Shown: piece by piece, positions 37,009-45,211 of the stretch
Layout of the letters: every line of letters begins with the position of its first letter
How positions within the stretch are numbered: position 1 is the stretch's first letter
NCBI RefSeq assembly: GCF_013520985.1
Contig: NZ_JACDTY010000005.1
Coordinates: 124,001-188,000 of the forward strand
DNA length: 64,000 nt
Reading direction: 5' to 3'
DNA from: Mesorhizobium neociceri
GTDB taxonomy: Bacteria > Pseudomonadota > Alphaproteobacteria > Rhizobiales > Rhizobiaceae
Translations under genes and position numbers: made by a program
The notes under the pieces: model-generated
Seen by the model: the letters and a program-made list of their open reading frames with translations, nothing else
Database searches by the model: none
Told to the model about the DNA's origin: nothing

Positions 37009-37179
37009 TCAGACCTCACGGATACGGCCGCGACCCTGATACATATCGGGCCAGCCAATGTCCTTGCGGATGTCCGCCGGCAAAGAATTCATGAAGCGCT
37101 GGGTACGGACTTCATTGCGCATCGTGCGGATCTTGCCGACATAGTGCTGTACGCTGTTCAAAATACCAAAGCTGTTCAT
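37009..37179 (-). CDS. DUF1127 small protein, 56 aa
   Basis: The product, MNSFGILNSVQHYVGKIRTM followed by RFMNSLPADIRKDIGWPDMY, is a DUF1127 protein of the longer type. The ATG at 37179 is chosen because GAGGAG lies 6 nt upstream; an ATG at 37185 would be too close. The CTCCTGACAG palindrome at 37221-37244 lies about 41 bp before the start, so this gene appears to share control with the gene at 36414. Confidence 0.85.
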   Translation of the reverse strand: MNSFGILNSVQHYVGKIRTMRNEVRTQRFMNSLPADIRKDIGWPDMYQGRGRIREV

Positions 37180-37220
37180 GACCATCTCCTCTTCTCTGAT
37201 GGAGACACTATCGCATTCCC

Positions 37221-37244
37221 CTCCTGACAGCAGTCTGTCAGGAG
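37221..37244. promoter_or_regulatory. palindromic operator, copy 2
   Basis: CTCCTGACAG-CAGT-CTGTCAGGAG, with perfect 10-bp arms, lies in front of the DUF1127 gene and matches the element at 36855-36880 in both arms and spacing. Confidence 0.75.
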
Positions 37245-37388
37245 CCTGTCGGCATCCCGTGACTTTTTTCACCCTGGAATCGTCGGCAAGCGTCTGCGTC
37301 AAAAAAGGAGATCGCTTCCTGGCTTGTTGACAGCATGAACATCCGTCTGTATCTAACATGAATGTTAAATAACAAAATGGTTAGATAG

Positions 37389-37724
37389 TTGCAAACAGAC
37401 CCGCTTACCGCCACATTCGCGGCCCTTGCCGATCCGACACGCCGCGCCATCCTTGCGAGGCTGGCGACGGGCGAGGCGACCGTGACCGAGCTGGCCGAAC
37501 CGTTCGAGATCAGCGGTCCGGCTATATCGAGACATCTCAAGGTATTGGCGCGTGCCGGCCTGATAAGCCGCGGCCGCGATGCGCAGTGGCGGCCGTGCCG
37601 GCTCGAAGTCGACCGGCTGCAAGGCGTGGACCAATGGCTCCAGCATTACCGGCAGCTCTGGGATGGCCGCTTCGACCAGATGGATGACTATTTGCGAGCG
37701 CTGCAGAAGGGGGAGGACAAATGA
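37389..37724 (+). CDS. ArsR family winged-helix regulator
   Basis: A 111-residue regulator, FAALADPTRRAILARLATGE followed by ISGPAISRHLKVLARAGLIS, from the TTG at 37389. An in-frame ATG at 37377 exists but is followed by a TAG at 37386; the ATGGTTA there may belong to an operator (TAAC-AAAA-TGGTTA) rather than to a start. Its stop overlaps the ATG of the SRPBCC gene (ATGA). It is the second ArsR-SRPBCC pair in the window. Confidence 0.85.
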   Translation: MQTDPLTATFAALADPTRRAILARLATGEATVTELAEPFEISGPAISRHLKVLARAGLISRGRDAQWRPCRLEVDRLQGVDQWLQHYRQLWDGRFDQMDDYLRALQKGEDK

Positions 37725-38191
37725 CGGACCCGGCAACTGACCGGCACGATGCACGCCAGCGGGCGCTGACGATCACCCGAGTCTTCGAGGCGCCACGGGC
37801 GCTTGTCTACAAGATGTGGACCGAGCCGCACCATATGAAACGCTGGTGGGGTCCGCGCGGCTACACCACCTTGTCGGCGCAGGTGGATATGCGGTTGGGA
37901 GGGTTCTGGCGGGTCCATTCGCGCAAATACGATGGCACCGAGGTGGCCGAACAGGGCGTGTTTCGCCAGATCGTCGAGGCGGAGCGGCTGGTCTTCACCC
38001 ACGCCTGGGAAGAGGGCGATGGCAATCTTGGCCACGAAACGCTGGTGACGCTGACGTTCACCGGCGATGGCGACAAGACGGTCATGACCTTCCACCAGGC
38101 AGACTTCCTGACAGTCGAGAGCCGCGACGGCCACCTGCAGGGCTGGGGTGAGAGTTTCGACATGCTGAAGGAGTATCTCGGCAATGCGTGA
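37721..38191 (+). CDS. SRPBCC (AHSA1-like) protein
   Basis: A 156-residue START-like protein with LTITRVFEAPRALVYKMWTE, then HHMKRWWGPRGY and a C-terminal GWGESFDMLKEYL. It is of the typical AHSA1/YndB type that is encoded beside ArsR regulators. It is coupled to the regulator by a 4-bp overlap and overlaps the DUF417 gene by 8 bp. Confidence 0.92.
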   Translation: MTDPATDRHDARQRALTITRVFEAPRALVYKMWTEPHHMKRWWGPRGYTTLSAQVDMRLGGFWRVHSRKYDGTEVAEQGVFRQIVEAERLVFTHAWEEGDGNLGHETLVTLTFTGDGDKTVMTFHQADFLTVESRDGHLQGWGESFDMLKEYLGNA

Positions 38192-38639
38192 CGCCAGCAC
38201 AAACATCCTGAAAATCGGCCGCTTCATCGCCTTAGCCGGCGTCGTGCTGCCGCTGCTGTTGATCGGCGGTCTCAAATTCACCCAGACAGAGGTCGAAGCA
38301 CTCAAGCCGCTGATCGGTGGAACACCGTGGCTGGCATGGCTCTATCCGCTGTTCGGTGAGGCCGGTGCGTCGTATTTTCTTGGCGTCGTGGAGATTGCTA
38401 CGGCCTTGCTGCTGGTGGCTTCGCCGTGGACGGCACGAGCAGGTGTGGTCGCAGGGGCGCTGGCGACTTTCACCTTTCTCACCACGTGTTCGATCATGTT
38501 GGCATTGCCGATCTGGGACCCTGCGCTGGGCTTCCCGGCGCTTGGACCGCTCGGATCGTTTCTGATCAAGGATGTTGCCTTGCTCGGCATCGCGGTCGTG
38601 GTGCTTGGCGAAAGTCTTGGCCGTCTCCGCTCCGCGTGA
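38184..38639 (+). CDS. DUF417 (YkgB-like) membrane protein
   Basis: A 151-residue inner-membrane protein with four hydrophobic helices (about 13-29, 64-80, 86-106 and 125-143). The conserved GLKFTQTEVEALKPLIGGTP segment (29-48) is the DUF417 signature. E. coli YkgB-type relatives are linked to reactive-chlorine stress; a stress role here is inference. It overlaps the SRPBCC gene, so ArsR, SRPBCC and DUF417 are one operon, with the SDR downstream. Confidence 0.88.
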   Translation: MRDASTNILKIGRFIALAGVVLPLLLIGGLKFTQTEVEALKPLIGGTPWLAWLYPLFGEAGASYFLGVVEIATALLLVASPWTARAGVVAGALATFTFLTTCSIMLALPIWDPALGFPALGPLGSFLIKDVALLGIAVVVLGESLGRLRSA

Positions 38640-38672
38640 GCCAACCGCAAAAAACGAGAGGCGTAAAAAAAC

Positions 38673-39455
38673 ATGCTGCTCTCTGACAAAGTTGCCGTCA
38701 TCTATGGCGGCGGTGGATCAATTGGCGGCGCGGTTGCCAGGACCTTTGCCAGGGAAGGCGCACGGGTCTTTCTTGCCGGCAGGACGCGCGAGAAGGTCGA
38801 GGCGGTGGCGCAGGCCATCCGCCAGACGGACGGGCACGCTGAAGCGGATCAGGTCGATGCGCTCGATGAGGCGGCAGTCGGGCGGCATGTCGAGGCCGTT
38901 GCCGAGCGGGCCGGCCGGATCGACATTCTCTTCAACGCGATCGGCACCGAGGACATCCAGGGCACGCCGCTGGTCGATATGCAGCTCGCCGATTTCATGC
39001 AGCCGATCCGCAAGGCGGCGGCCAGCCAATTCATCACCGCGCGGGCGGTGGCGCTGCACATGACGAAACACGGCAGCGGCGTCATCCTGACAATCACGGC
39101 CGGTCCGCCCGAGGCGGTGCGCGAGATCGGCGGTTTCGGCCCGGCCTGCCACCTGATCGAAGGGCTATGGCGCGGCCTGGCGGCAGAACTTGCGCCGCAT
39201 GGCATCCGCGCGATCTGCCTGCGTTCGGCGGGGTCGCCCGATTCTCCGGATTTCCAGGAGATGGTGCGCCAGCATGTCGCCGTGTCGGGCGCCAGTCGCG
39301 AAGCCTATCTGGCCGAACTGGGCGCTGGGACGCTGCAGAAGCGGCTGCCGCTGCTGGCTGAAGTGGCTGAAGTCGCGGCGATGATGGCATCCGACCGTGC
39401 CAGCGCCATGACCGGCACGTTCGTGCATGTCACCTGCGGATCGCCGGCGGGATAG
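38673..39455 (+). CDS. short-chain dehydrogenase/reductase, atypical
   Basis: A 260-residue Rossmann-fold protein with IYGGGGSIGGAVARTFAREG replacing the usual TGxxxGIG. The catalytic YxxxK is not evident: the place is taken by FGPACHLIEGLWRG. That atypical active site suggests it is not a normal dehydrogenase, or that it uses a different mechanism. It probably ends the ArsR-controlled operon. Confidence 0.85.
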   Translation: MLLSDKVAVIYGGGGSIGGAVARTFAREGARVFLAGRTREKVEAVAQAIRQTDGHAEADQVDALDEAAVGRHVEAVAERAGRIDILFNAIGTEDIQGTPLVDMQLADFMQPIRKAAASQFITARAVALHMTKHGSGVILTITAGPPEAVREIGGFGPACHLIEGLWRGLAAELAPHGIRAICLRSAGSPDSPDFQEMVRQHVAVSGASREAYLAELGAGTLQKRLPLLAEVAEVAAMMASDRASAMTGTFVHVTCGSPAG

Positions 39456-39544
39456 AGGCGACTGCCTTAAGCCGCCAGTTTGGAGTTTCGGAGCGAACGC
39501 AGACAGCGCTTTGACAGCCGCCCGCAATGCTGGTCAAAGGCGGC

Positions 39545-39706
39545 ATGTCGAAGCTTCTCGCCCTTGTCTTCATCGGCATCATGCTCATCCAGATCATCAA
39601 GCCGCTCGGTTGGCCGGGTCTGCGGCGGCGCGGCGATTTCTGGAAGCTGGCGCTGCTGGCCATGGCCGCCATCTCGCTGGCCGGCGTGCTCGGGCACTGG
39701 ACATAG
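39545..39706 (+). CDS. small membrane protein, 53 aa
   Basis: The product starts MSKLLALVFIGIMLIQIIKP, then LGWPGLRRRGDFWKLALLAM and a second hydrophobic helix. Two membrane helices with a basic GWPGLRRR loop mark a conserved rhizobial small-protein family. An in-frame ATG at 39527 is an alternative start. Its stop codon lies at the edge of a palindromic repeat. The function is unknown. Confidence 0.7.
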   Translation: MSKLLALVFIGIMLIQIIKPLGWPGLRRRGDFWKLALLAMAAISLAGVLGHWT

Positions 39707-39807
39707 AGCGTTTCACCGTTTCACGGAAACGGCGAACCGCTCTATCTCTTTGTTTTTCGTAATTTCCGGACGGAAAACCGCTCACACTTTTCCTGAAATT
39801 GCTTTAG
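39705..39807. repeat. composite rhizobial palindromic repeat
   Basis: A left module, AGAGCGTTTCACCGTTTCAC through GGCGAACCGCTCTA, is a palindrome built on GAGCGGTTC/CCGTTTC words. A right module, GTAATTTCCGGACGGAAAAC through CACTTTTCCTGAAATTGCTT, follows. Its left edge overlaps the TAG of the small membrane protein. Copies or half copies occur at 14011, 26533, 44168 and 63081. Confidence 0.85.
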
Positions 39808-39848
39808 CACGGCGCCTGTCGCGCCTTTGCCGGAGCAGGCAGGCTGTG

Positions 39849-41483
39849 TCAGGTCGGATCGACCGTTCCCATGGCGATCATGCGAATTGCGGTGAGGCTG
39901 GGGACGAAGAAGTAGTCGCCACCGCGCGTCGTCACGAATTCAGGCAGGTTCGCCGCGATGAAGGGTGTGGCGTTGGCCGGCCCGGCCGGAATGACGTGCT
40001 TGCTGGATTCGGCCCGATTGCCGGTCAGCGGGCAGGTGTCGTTGCCGGCATCGAAATCCAGGCCGTAGCTCATCCATTGCTGCTGGATGAATTCGAACTG
40101 CCGGAAAATGCTCGAACAGATCGCCATCATGATGACGCCCCGTTCGCCGTCTGGATCGGCATAGGGCAGCCCGCGCCGCAGGATGCGGCGGCGGTTGGTG
40201 AGCGTGCTTGCCCCATGCGTGTCGCTCAGCAGCGGGTCGAGCATGTCGCGCGGATTGGCGCGGCGAATATGGGCGCCGAACGGACATTTGGCGCCATCGG
40301 GATCATCGCCGTAGCGGAAGCCGGTGCGCAGCCGGGCAAAGGCGGCGAGCCGCTCCTGGTGCTTGACGTCGTCGCGCGGTTTGCACAGCGCGGGGTCGAT
40401 GCAATCCGCCCATTCGTCCATCAAGCGCTGGTGATCGGCCCAGCTCGGCGCGGCCAGCAGCGGAATGCCGGACCGCCAGCGGCCGACCAGCTTGGCCGAA
40501 ACGATCTCATAGGCCTCAACGTCGTCGCTAATGCCGGTAACCTGCTTCCAGAGGGCCGCCTGCCGCCGCATCTCGGCCTCGAACCCCGGCACGTCCTGGC
40601 GCAGCTTGCGCCAGACCATGAAGGTGCCGTTGCGGGCAAAGCCGGACGGCTCGGTGGCGACCGGAAACTCCTGGCCCTCGTCGACCTGACCGAGGATGAA
40701 CTCGCCGGTCTCAAGCGCTTTCCAGCTGGTCTTGGGATCGTAGGGGCCTTCGGCGATCTTGCCGGCGCCGATGACGGCGCGCGCCTCTGCGTCGGCCTGG
40801 AACTGGCCGCGAAAGACCGGATCACTGATGCCGTCGGTGAAGCCGAACGGCTCCTTCGGCTGCGGGACCATCGTGCCGTCAGGACCGGGTTCCATCAGCG
40901 CCGCGGAATCCTGCCAAAGGCCTTGTCCGTCAGCTCCGTGCCCTGCGAGGAGAGCCACGCCGCCGTTGGACTTTGCCGCAAGCTCCTGCAGCCATGTCGT
41001 CCACAGGGCAAGCTCAGGCAGCGGCGTGCCGTCGGGGTTGGCGCCGACATTGAGCGACACCCAGACATGAACCGGGCGCACGCTGCCGTCGAGATGCGCG
41101 TGCCACACGGGGTCCCAATGCCTTGGCGCGCTGCCTTCGACGTCGCCGAGGATGTCGGCGCGGCAGCCCATGCCGTCGATGAACTCGTCGGGCAAAAGGC
41201 GCAGCGTGCGGGTCGGCAGATCAAGCGCGCGCAGGCCAAGATAGGTGAAACCGATGTTGAGCGTGATCGGCGGCTTGCGCAGCAGTATGGGTCCGGTGCC
41301 GCCAGCCTCCGACTTTCCCCATGGCTCGGCGGTGGTGATGCGCGGCCGGATGCCTTGCACGAACAGACGGCCAGCAGCAGCGTCCGCGATGGTGAAAAAC
41401 AGATGCCGGCTGTGCGGAAAGCCAAAACGGCCATAGGGGCGATGGATGTTGCCCTGAAGGTCGGGAAGGTCGAGTTCAATCAT
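39849..41483 (-). CDS. DyP-type haem peroxidase
   Basis: A 544-residue DyP-family peroxidase. The family GxxDG motif is GFTDG (214-218, distal Asp217) and the probable proximal haem ligand is H405 in GAHIRRANPRD, with a conserved arginine region in RRRILRRGLPYADP. The protein is larger than bacterial DyPs of 300-450 residues, like the fungal-type or class C/D forms. The ATG at 41483 overlaps the TGA of the preceding gene (ATGA), so it is coupled to two unrecognised genes. No signal peptide is seen. It should oxidise dyes or phenols with H2O2; the natural substrate is unknown. Confidence 0.93.
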   Translation of the reverse strand: MIELDLPDLQGNIHRPYGRFGFPHSRHLFFTIADAAAGRLFVQGIRPRITTAEPWGKSEAGGTGPILLRKPPITLNIGFTYLGLRALDLPTRTLRLLPDEFIDGMGCRADILGDVEGSAPRHWDPVWHAHLDGSVRPVHVWVSLNVGANPDGTPLPELALWTTWLQELAAKSNGGVALLAGHGADGQGLWQDSAALMEPGPDGTMVPQPKEPFGFTDGISDPVFRGQFQADAEARAVIGAGKIAEGPYDPKTSWKALETGEFILGQVDEGQEFPVATEPSGFARNGTFMVWRKLRQDVPGFEAEMRRQAALWKQVTGISDDVEAYEIVSAKLVGRWRSGIPLLAAPSWADHQRLMDEWADCIDPALCKPRDDVKHQERLAAFARLRTGFRYGDDPDGAKCPFGAHIRRANPRDMLDPLLSDTHGASTLTNRRRILRRGLPYADPDGERGVIMMAICSSIFRQFEFIQQQWMSYGLDFDAGNDTCPLTGNRAESSKHVIPAGPANATPFIAANLPEFVTTRGGDYFFVPSLTAIRMIAMGTVDPT

Positions 41484-42511
41484 CGCGCCCACTCCGCCGC
41501 CGGCGCCTGGATTTCACCGGCCTGCTGTGTAGGTTCCGCCGGATCATCCGGCTTTACGGCGCTGACAAAGGCACCGAAGCGGGCGTGAAGTGCCGTGTCG
41601 TCAAGGCCCTGCGCCTCGATGGCGAAACGGGTGAAATGCTGCTGCACGAACAGCGATTTCAGCACCGAGGGCAGGTCGGCGCCGGGTGCGGTCGGAAAGG
41701 GCGTCATGCCCTGGTGCAAGACCTTGCGATACAAGCTCCAGGCCATAAGCAACGTCAGGATGACCAGCAACGAAACCACGGCGACGCCCCATGTAGCTGC
41801 CGTCGCGACCCATTGCGCAAAAGCATTGTGAACGCCGAAGACAGCGAAGACGCCGTGCAGAAGCAGGACCGCAAGCCAGATTATGATCGCACCGCCGGTG
41901 GCGATGCCAACCGGCTTGAGCGTGCCGATCTCCAGCTTCTTGACTTTGACGTCGAGCCCGTCTGGCCAGTAGTCGTTGAACGGCATCGTCGTCTCGATCT
42001 GGCAGCGCTTGATATAGGCGTGAAACCCGTCCGCGGAATCGATGCCGTCGAAGCCGACGCAATGGCCGAAGATAATCACCAGATCGCGTTTCATCGTCGC
42101 CCACAGTGCATCGGTGTAGGCGCGCAGTGCATCGCCTTCGGCCTGTGCGTCGATATCGGCCGCGAACAGCAGAAAAGGTGTACCCAGCTGATCGACGGGC
42201 TGCGGTGCCAGCGGATTGATGGTGCGCACGGCGCTGACCAGCGCATCGCTCGACATGCGCCCGTTGAAGGCCGGTCCATGGATGATGACGAACCGGGCGA
42301 GGTGGTTCAAAGTATTAAGCGAGAAGGGCGAGGGCCGTGCATTCGGCGGCGATTCCGCCGTCTGTTTGCCGGTGGCCAGCAACGCCAGCTTCTGCGCCAG
42401 CAGTTGCCGGTGCGAGCGGGAACGGCCGATCTCGTCGGGATCGATCATGATGTCGACCCGGATCGGGGCGAGGACCGTCAGGAAATAGTGGCCGCCGTCA
42501 AGGTTTGGCAT
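41480..42511 (-). CDS. unrecognised membrane protein of the DyP module, 343 aa
   Basis: The N-terminal 190 residues look soluble, with NHLARFVIIHGPAFNG (69-84) and TPFLLFAADIDAQAEGDALR (111-130). Two membrane helices follow (about 201-226 and 236-261), then a soluble tail of about 80 residues. The HxARxVII and xFLLF words recur in the next gene upstream (HFARWVIIRRDQ and YMLFLSNFNGTW), which suggests a shared fold. The start ATG at 42511 overlaps the upstream gene by 14 bp. I do not recognise the family. A role in anchoring or supplying the peroxidase is inferred from coupling only. Confidence 0.85.
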   Translation of the reverse strand: MPNLDGGHYFLTVLAPIRVDIMIDPDEIGRSRSHRQLLAQKLALLATGKQTAESPPNARPSPFSLNTLNHLARFVIIHGPAFNGRMSSDALVSAVRTINPLAPQPVDQLGTPFLLFAADIDAQAEGDALRAYTDALWATMKRDLVIIFGHCVGFDGIDSADGFHAYIKRCQIETTMPFNDYWPDGLDVKVKKLEIGTLKPVGIATGGAIIIWLAVLLLHGVFAVFGVHNAFAQWVATAATWGVAVVSLLVILTLLMAWSLYRKVLHQGMTPFPTAPGADLPSVLKSLFVQQHFTRFAIEAQGLDDTALHARFGAFVSAVKPDDPAEPTQQAGEIQAPAAEWAR

Positions 42512-43172
42512 CGGCCGCCCCACGCTTCTTTTCGAGCATGTCGATGAATTCGTTCCGCGCCTTGTCGGCCTTGCGCGTCGCCACCGAGGCGATCGGGGCA
42601 AAGCCCGGCGATGCCAGCGAGTTGGCCACCTTCACAAGCGCCCCCCTGTAGGCCAGTGCGAAGGTCTTCGGGTCGCTGCTGCCATGGATTCTGGCGAGCT
42701 TCAGCACCTCGTTTCGGACACGCAGCGCCGCCTTGATGTCGCGCTGCGCTGCACCCGGCGTGGCGTTGTAATAGTAGTTGGTATGGATCTGGTTGGCGCC
42801 GATATAGTCCTTGAAACTCGAGATCGGGATCGAGTGGGGATATTTGGTGCTGGCATACCAGAACATGTCCAGGCCGCTCGGAATGCCGTCGGCGAAGGCG
42901 TCGATATACTGGTCCCAGGTGCCGTTGAAATTGGACAGGAACAGCATGTAGTCGTTCTGGATGGCCTGCTTGCCCTGGCCGAGATCAGGCCATTGGTCGC
43001 GCCGGATGATCACCCAACGCGCGAAATGAATGAGCTTTAGGCCAAGCAAGCCCGAGAGCTGCGCGGGCCCGGCGCGCGCCACCATGAAAATCAGGGTCTG
43101 GATCCATGTCCGCCAAGGCCGCATCGGCGTCAGCACGTTCATTGCATATGCTTTGCCGGCAATGTTCGACAT
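42498..43172 (-). CDS. unrecognised protein of the DyP module, 224 aa
   Basis: An N-terminal hydrophobic or amphipathic segment (about 22-48) is followed by KLIHFARWVIIRRDQWPD (46-63), NDYMLFLSNFNGTWDQYIDA (73-92) and a conserved-looking HTNYYYNATPGAAQRDIKAA (130-149). The first two blocks resemble those of the following gene and suggest a repeated alpha/beta domain. I do not recognise the family. The ATG at 43172 has GGGGTGGC upstream. It is the first gene of a tightly overlapping three-gene unit ending in the DyP peroxidase. Confidence 0.82.
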   Translation of the reverse strand: MSNIAGKAYAMNVLTPMRPWRTWIQTLIFMVARAGPAQLSGLLGLKLIHFARWVIIRRDQWPDLGQGKQAIQNDYMLFLSNFNGTWDQYIDAFADGIPSGLDMFWYASTKYPHSIPISSFKDYIGANQIHTNYYYNATPGAAQRDIKAALRVRNEVLKLARIHGSSDPKTFALAYRGALVKVANSLASPGFAPIASVATRKADKARNEFIDMLEKKRGAADAKP

Positions 43173-43389
43173 GCCACCCCACACCCTTGCCCAATGGCAG
43201 AATGACCCAGCAGCCCTGAATCCGCAAGGTGGCATTGCAGAAGTAACGCCGGTATGGCGCATTCATGTTGTTTTGACTTGAAATATTCTTCCCCCAGTCC
43301 ATTGGAGGGATGCCGAAATCAACAGTATTTCGAAAACAATCGACCCAGTTCTCCGAAACCCGGTTAGCCTGAGCCGGTGCCCACTCTGG

Positions 43390-44103
43390 TCAATCGGCGA
43401 GAACCTGCCCGACCAGATGTTCAGCCCAGGCCCGGTATCCGGCTTCCGAGGCATGAAAGCCGTCGGAGGCAAAACCCTCTTGAGGGTTGGTGATCGGCAG
43501 CCGCGGCGCCGGTACGGCGCCGCGCTCGAAACACAAGCGCTCGCCCATACGGTTCATGGCGGTGGCGCGGATCTCGAGAATCTTGCCGAGCAGCGGCGGC
43601 ATGGCCGGCGCGCGGGTGAATTCCAGCACCGGCGACCAGACGACACGCGCCTCCGGCCATTTGGCGCGCAGGGCGTAGAGCAGGCCGCCGAACTCCTTCT
43701 TGAAGCGTGGCACCGAGTGGAAATTCTTGGTGTCGTTGGTGCCGATGGCCAGAACAATGTGCGTCCACGGATCGGCCGATAGATTGGGCAGCACATGGTC
43801 GCGGATCTGGCCCGACGTTGCCGAGTTGAAGCCGGCGGCGCGCCAACGCACGGCGTCGCCGGTGCGTTGCGCGATCATGACGGCAAGCTGTGCGGCAAGC
43901 CCGTCCTCGGAATTGCCGATGCCGACCGAAGCAGCGGAGGAATCGCCCAGCACCAGCAGCGAGATCGCCGGCGCCTTGCCGGATATCTCGTGCATCACCG
44001 GCCCTTGCGCCGGCAGCATGCGGGTGGTGCGGCGGCGCACGCCAAGTCCCTGCCAGACATAGACAGGGTAGGCGAGCCAGGTGAGAAGGGCCGGGAAGCG
44101 CAT
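43390..44103 (-). CDS. SGNH/GDSL hydrolase
   Basis: A 237-residue lipase/esterase-type SGNH hydrolase with all four blocks: nucleophile serine in LVLGDSSAAS, glycine in GFNSATSGQIRD, asparagine in AIGTNDTKN and the Asp/His pair in DGFHASEAGY. A short hydrophobic N-terminus (RFPALLTWLAYPVYVWQGLG) may anchor it at the membrane. It lies on the same strand upstream of the DyP module, with a gap of about 215 bp. The substrate is unknown. Confidence 0.9.
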   Translation of the reverse strand: MRFPALLTWLAYPVYVWQGLGVRRRTTRMLPAQGPVMHEISGKAPAISLLVLGDSSAASVGIGNSEDGLAAQLAVMIAQRTGDAVRWRAAGFNSATSGQIRDHVLPNLSADPWTHIVLAIGTNDTKNFHSVPRFKKEFGGLLYALRAKWPEARVVWSPVLEFTRAPAMPPLLGKILEIRATAMNRMGERLCFERGAVPAPRLPITNPQEGFASDGFHASEAGYRAWAEHLVGQVLAD

Positions 44104-44167
44104 GACGGTACCGTTTAGAGATCAGCGGCAGCCTTAGCGCATGTTCGAGCTGAGGTGAACGCGCTTC

Positions 44168-44296
44168 TAGAGCATTTCACCGTTTCAAGGGAAACGGCGA
44201 ACCGCTCTAGCTCCTTGGTTTTTCGCAATTGCCAAGGGAAAACGCTACGCGTTTTTCCCGGGAAAACCGTTCCCACTTTTCCTGGAATTGCTCTAG
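44168..44296. repeat. composite rhizobial palindromic repeat
   Basis: The longest copy in the window: AGAGCATTTCACCGTTTCAA, GGCGAACCGCTCTAGC, then AAGGGAAAACGCTACGCGTT, CCCGGGAAAACCG and CTTTTCCTGGAATTGCTCTA. The right end supplies the TAG stop (44293-44295) of the DUF899 gene. The middle part, TACGCG(T/C)TTTTCCCGGGAAA, is shared with the copy at 14011. Confidence 0.85.
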
Positions 44297-45033
44297 TCGC
44301 AGCAGCTCGGCTTGTCCGCCTGCCTGTCTTGATATTCGTCATGCAGCCGCACCCAGTCCATCAGGCTTTGATAAGCGCCGTTTTCACCGCGGCCCTTCGG
44401 CGTCATGTCGAGATAATCATAAGTGCCGATCTGCGCCTCGCCGCCGCGGGCGCGCGACGTGAAGGTGAGGAAGATGTCGCCGTTCTCGTCCTTGTAGAAA
44501 ACACTGGTGCCGGGAAGGTCCTTCGATGTGCGTGGACGGGTCTCGAAATTGTAGGTGGTGTCGCCGGCGGCGATCTGCTTGTCGGTGAACGAGACCTGCA
44601 TGTCGAAATTGAAATCCGAGGCGTAAGACCACACCCAGTCGAATTTCCAGCCCATACGCTGCTTGTAGGGCAACAGCTCCGCCAGTGGCGCGCGCGCAAC
44701 CACGACCAGCGACACATCGTGGTGCCTGAGATGCTGATTGGCGCCGTCTATATGGTCGGCAAGGAACGAACAGCCTTCGCAGCGATGATCCAACCCTGGC
44801 GTCATCATGAAGTGGTAGACGATGAGCTGGCTGCGGTTGGCGAACAGCTCCGCCAGGTTCTTCGGACCTTGCTCTGTTTCGAAGACGTAATCCTTCCTGA
44901 TCTTCAGCCATGGCAGTTCACGCCGCTCGGCCGCGACGCGCTCGCGGAACCGCGTCAGTTCCTTCTCGCGCGCCAGATGCGCCTTGTGCGCCTGGAACCA
45001 GTCTTCGCGCGAAACCACCTTGTTGCGATGCAT
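44293..45033 (-). CDS. DUF899 family thioredoxin-fold protein
   Basis: A 246-residue DUF899 protein. It begins HRNKVVSREDWFQAHKAHLA, and has LIVYHFMMTPGLDHRCEGCS (69-88) with a CEGC pair where a thioredoxin CxxC would be, and a C-terminal SCCD. It is distantly related to peroxiredoxin/SCO-like folds. Its ATG has GGGAG upstream. The function is unestablished; a redox or detoxification role is plausible. Confidence 0.9.
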   Translation of the reverse strand: MHRNKVVSREDWFQAHKAHLAREKELTRFRERVAAERRELPWLKIRKDYVFETEQGPKNLAELFANRSQLIVYHFMMTPGLDHRCEGCSFLADHIDGANQHLRHHDVSLVVVARAPLAELLPYKQRMGWKFDWVWSYASDFNFDMQVSFTDKQIAAGDTTYNFETRPRTSKDLPGTSVFYKDENGDIFLTFTSRARGGEAQIGTYDYLDMTPKGRGENGAYQSLMDWVRLHDEYQDRQADKPSCCD

Positions 45034-45163
45034 GAACTTCTCCCTGTCTGCACCCCCAAGGACGTTCGGGATGGGCAGGAACCGACATCGCTGCAGGTTT
45101 CGGCCGAAAGGGAAATAAGGATGCTGACGTCCGATCCCAAGACCGGGCTCGCCACAAACAAAA

Positions 45164-45188
45164 AACCCGGGCGCATCGGCCCGGGTTT
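45164..45188 (-). terminator. rho-independent terminator after fda
   Basis: AACCCGGGC-GCATCG-GCCCGGGTT, with an A run on the plus strand at its left (T run on the minus-strand transcript), lies 24 bp after the aldolase stop. Confidence 0.88.
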
Positions 45189-45211
45189 GTATGACAACGG
45201 GAGGACTGCGC

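Noticed and set aside
39480..41588. 702-codon plus-strand open frame
   Set aside because: It is the antisense shadow of the DyP peroxidase gene in high-GC DNA and has no protein-like motifs.
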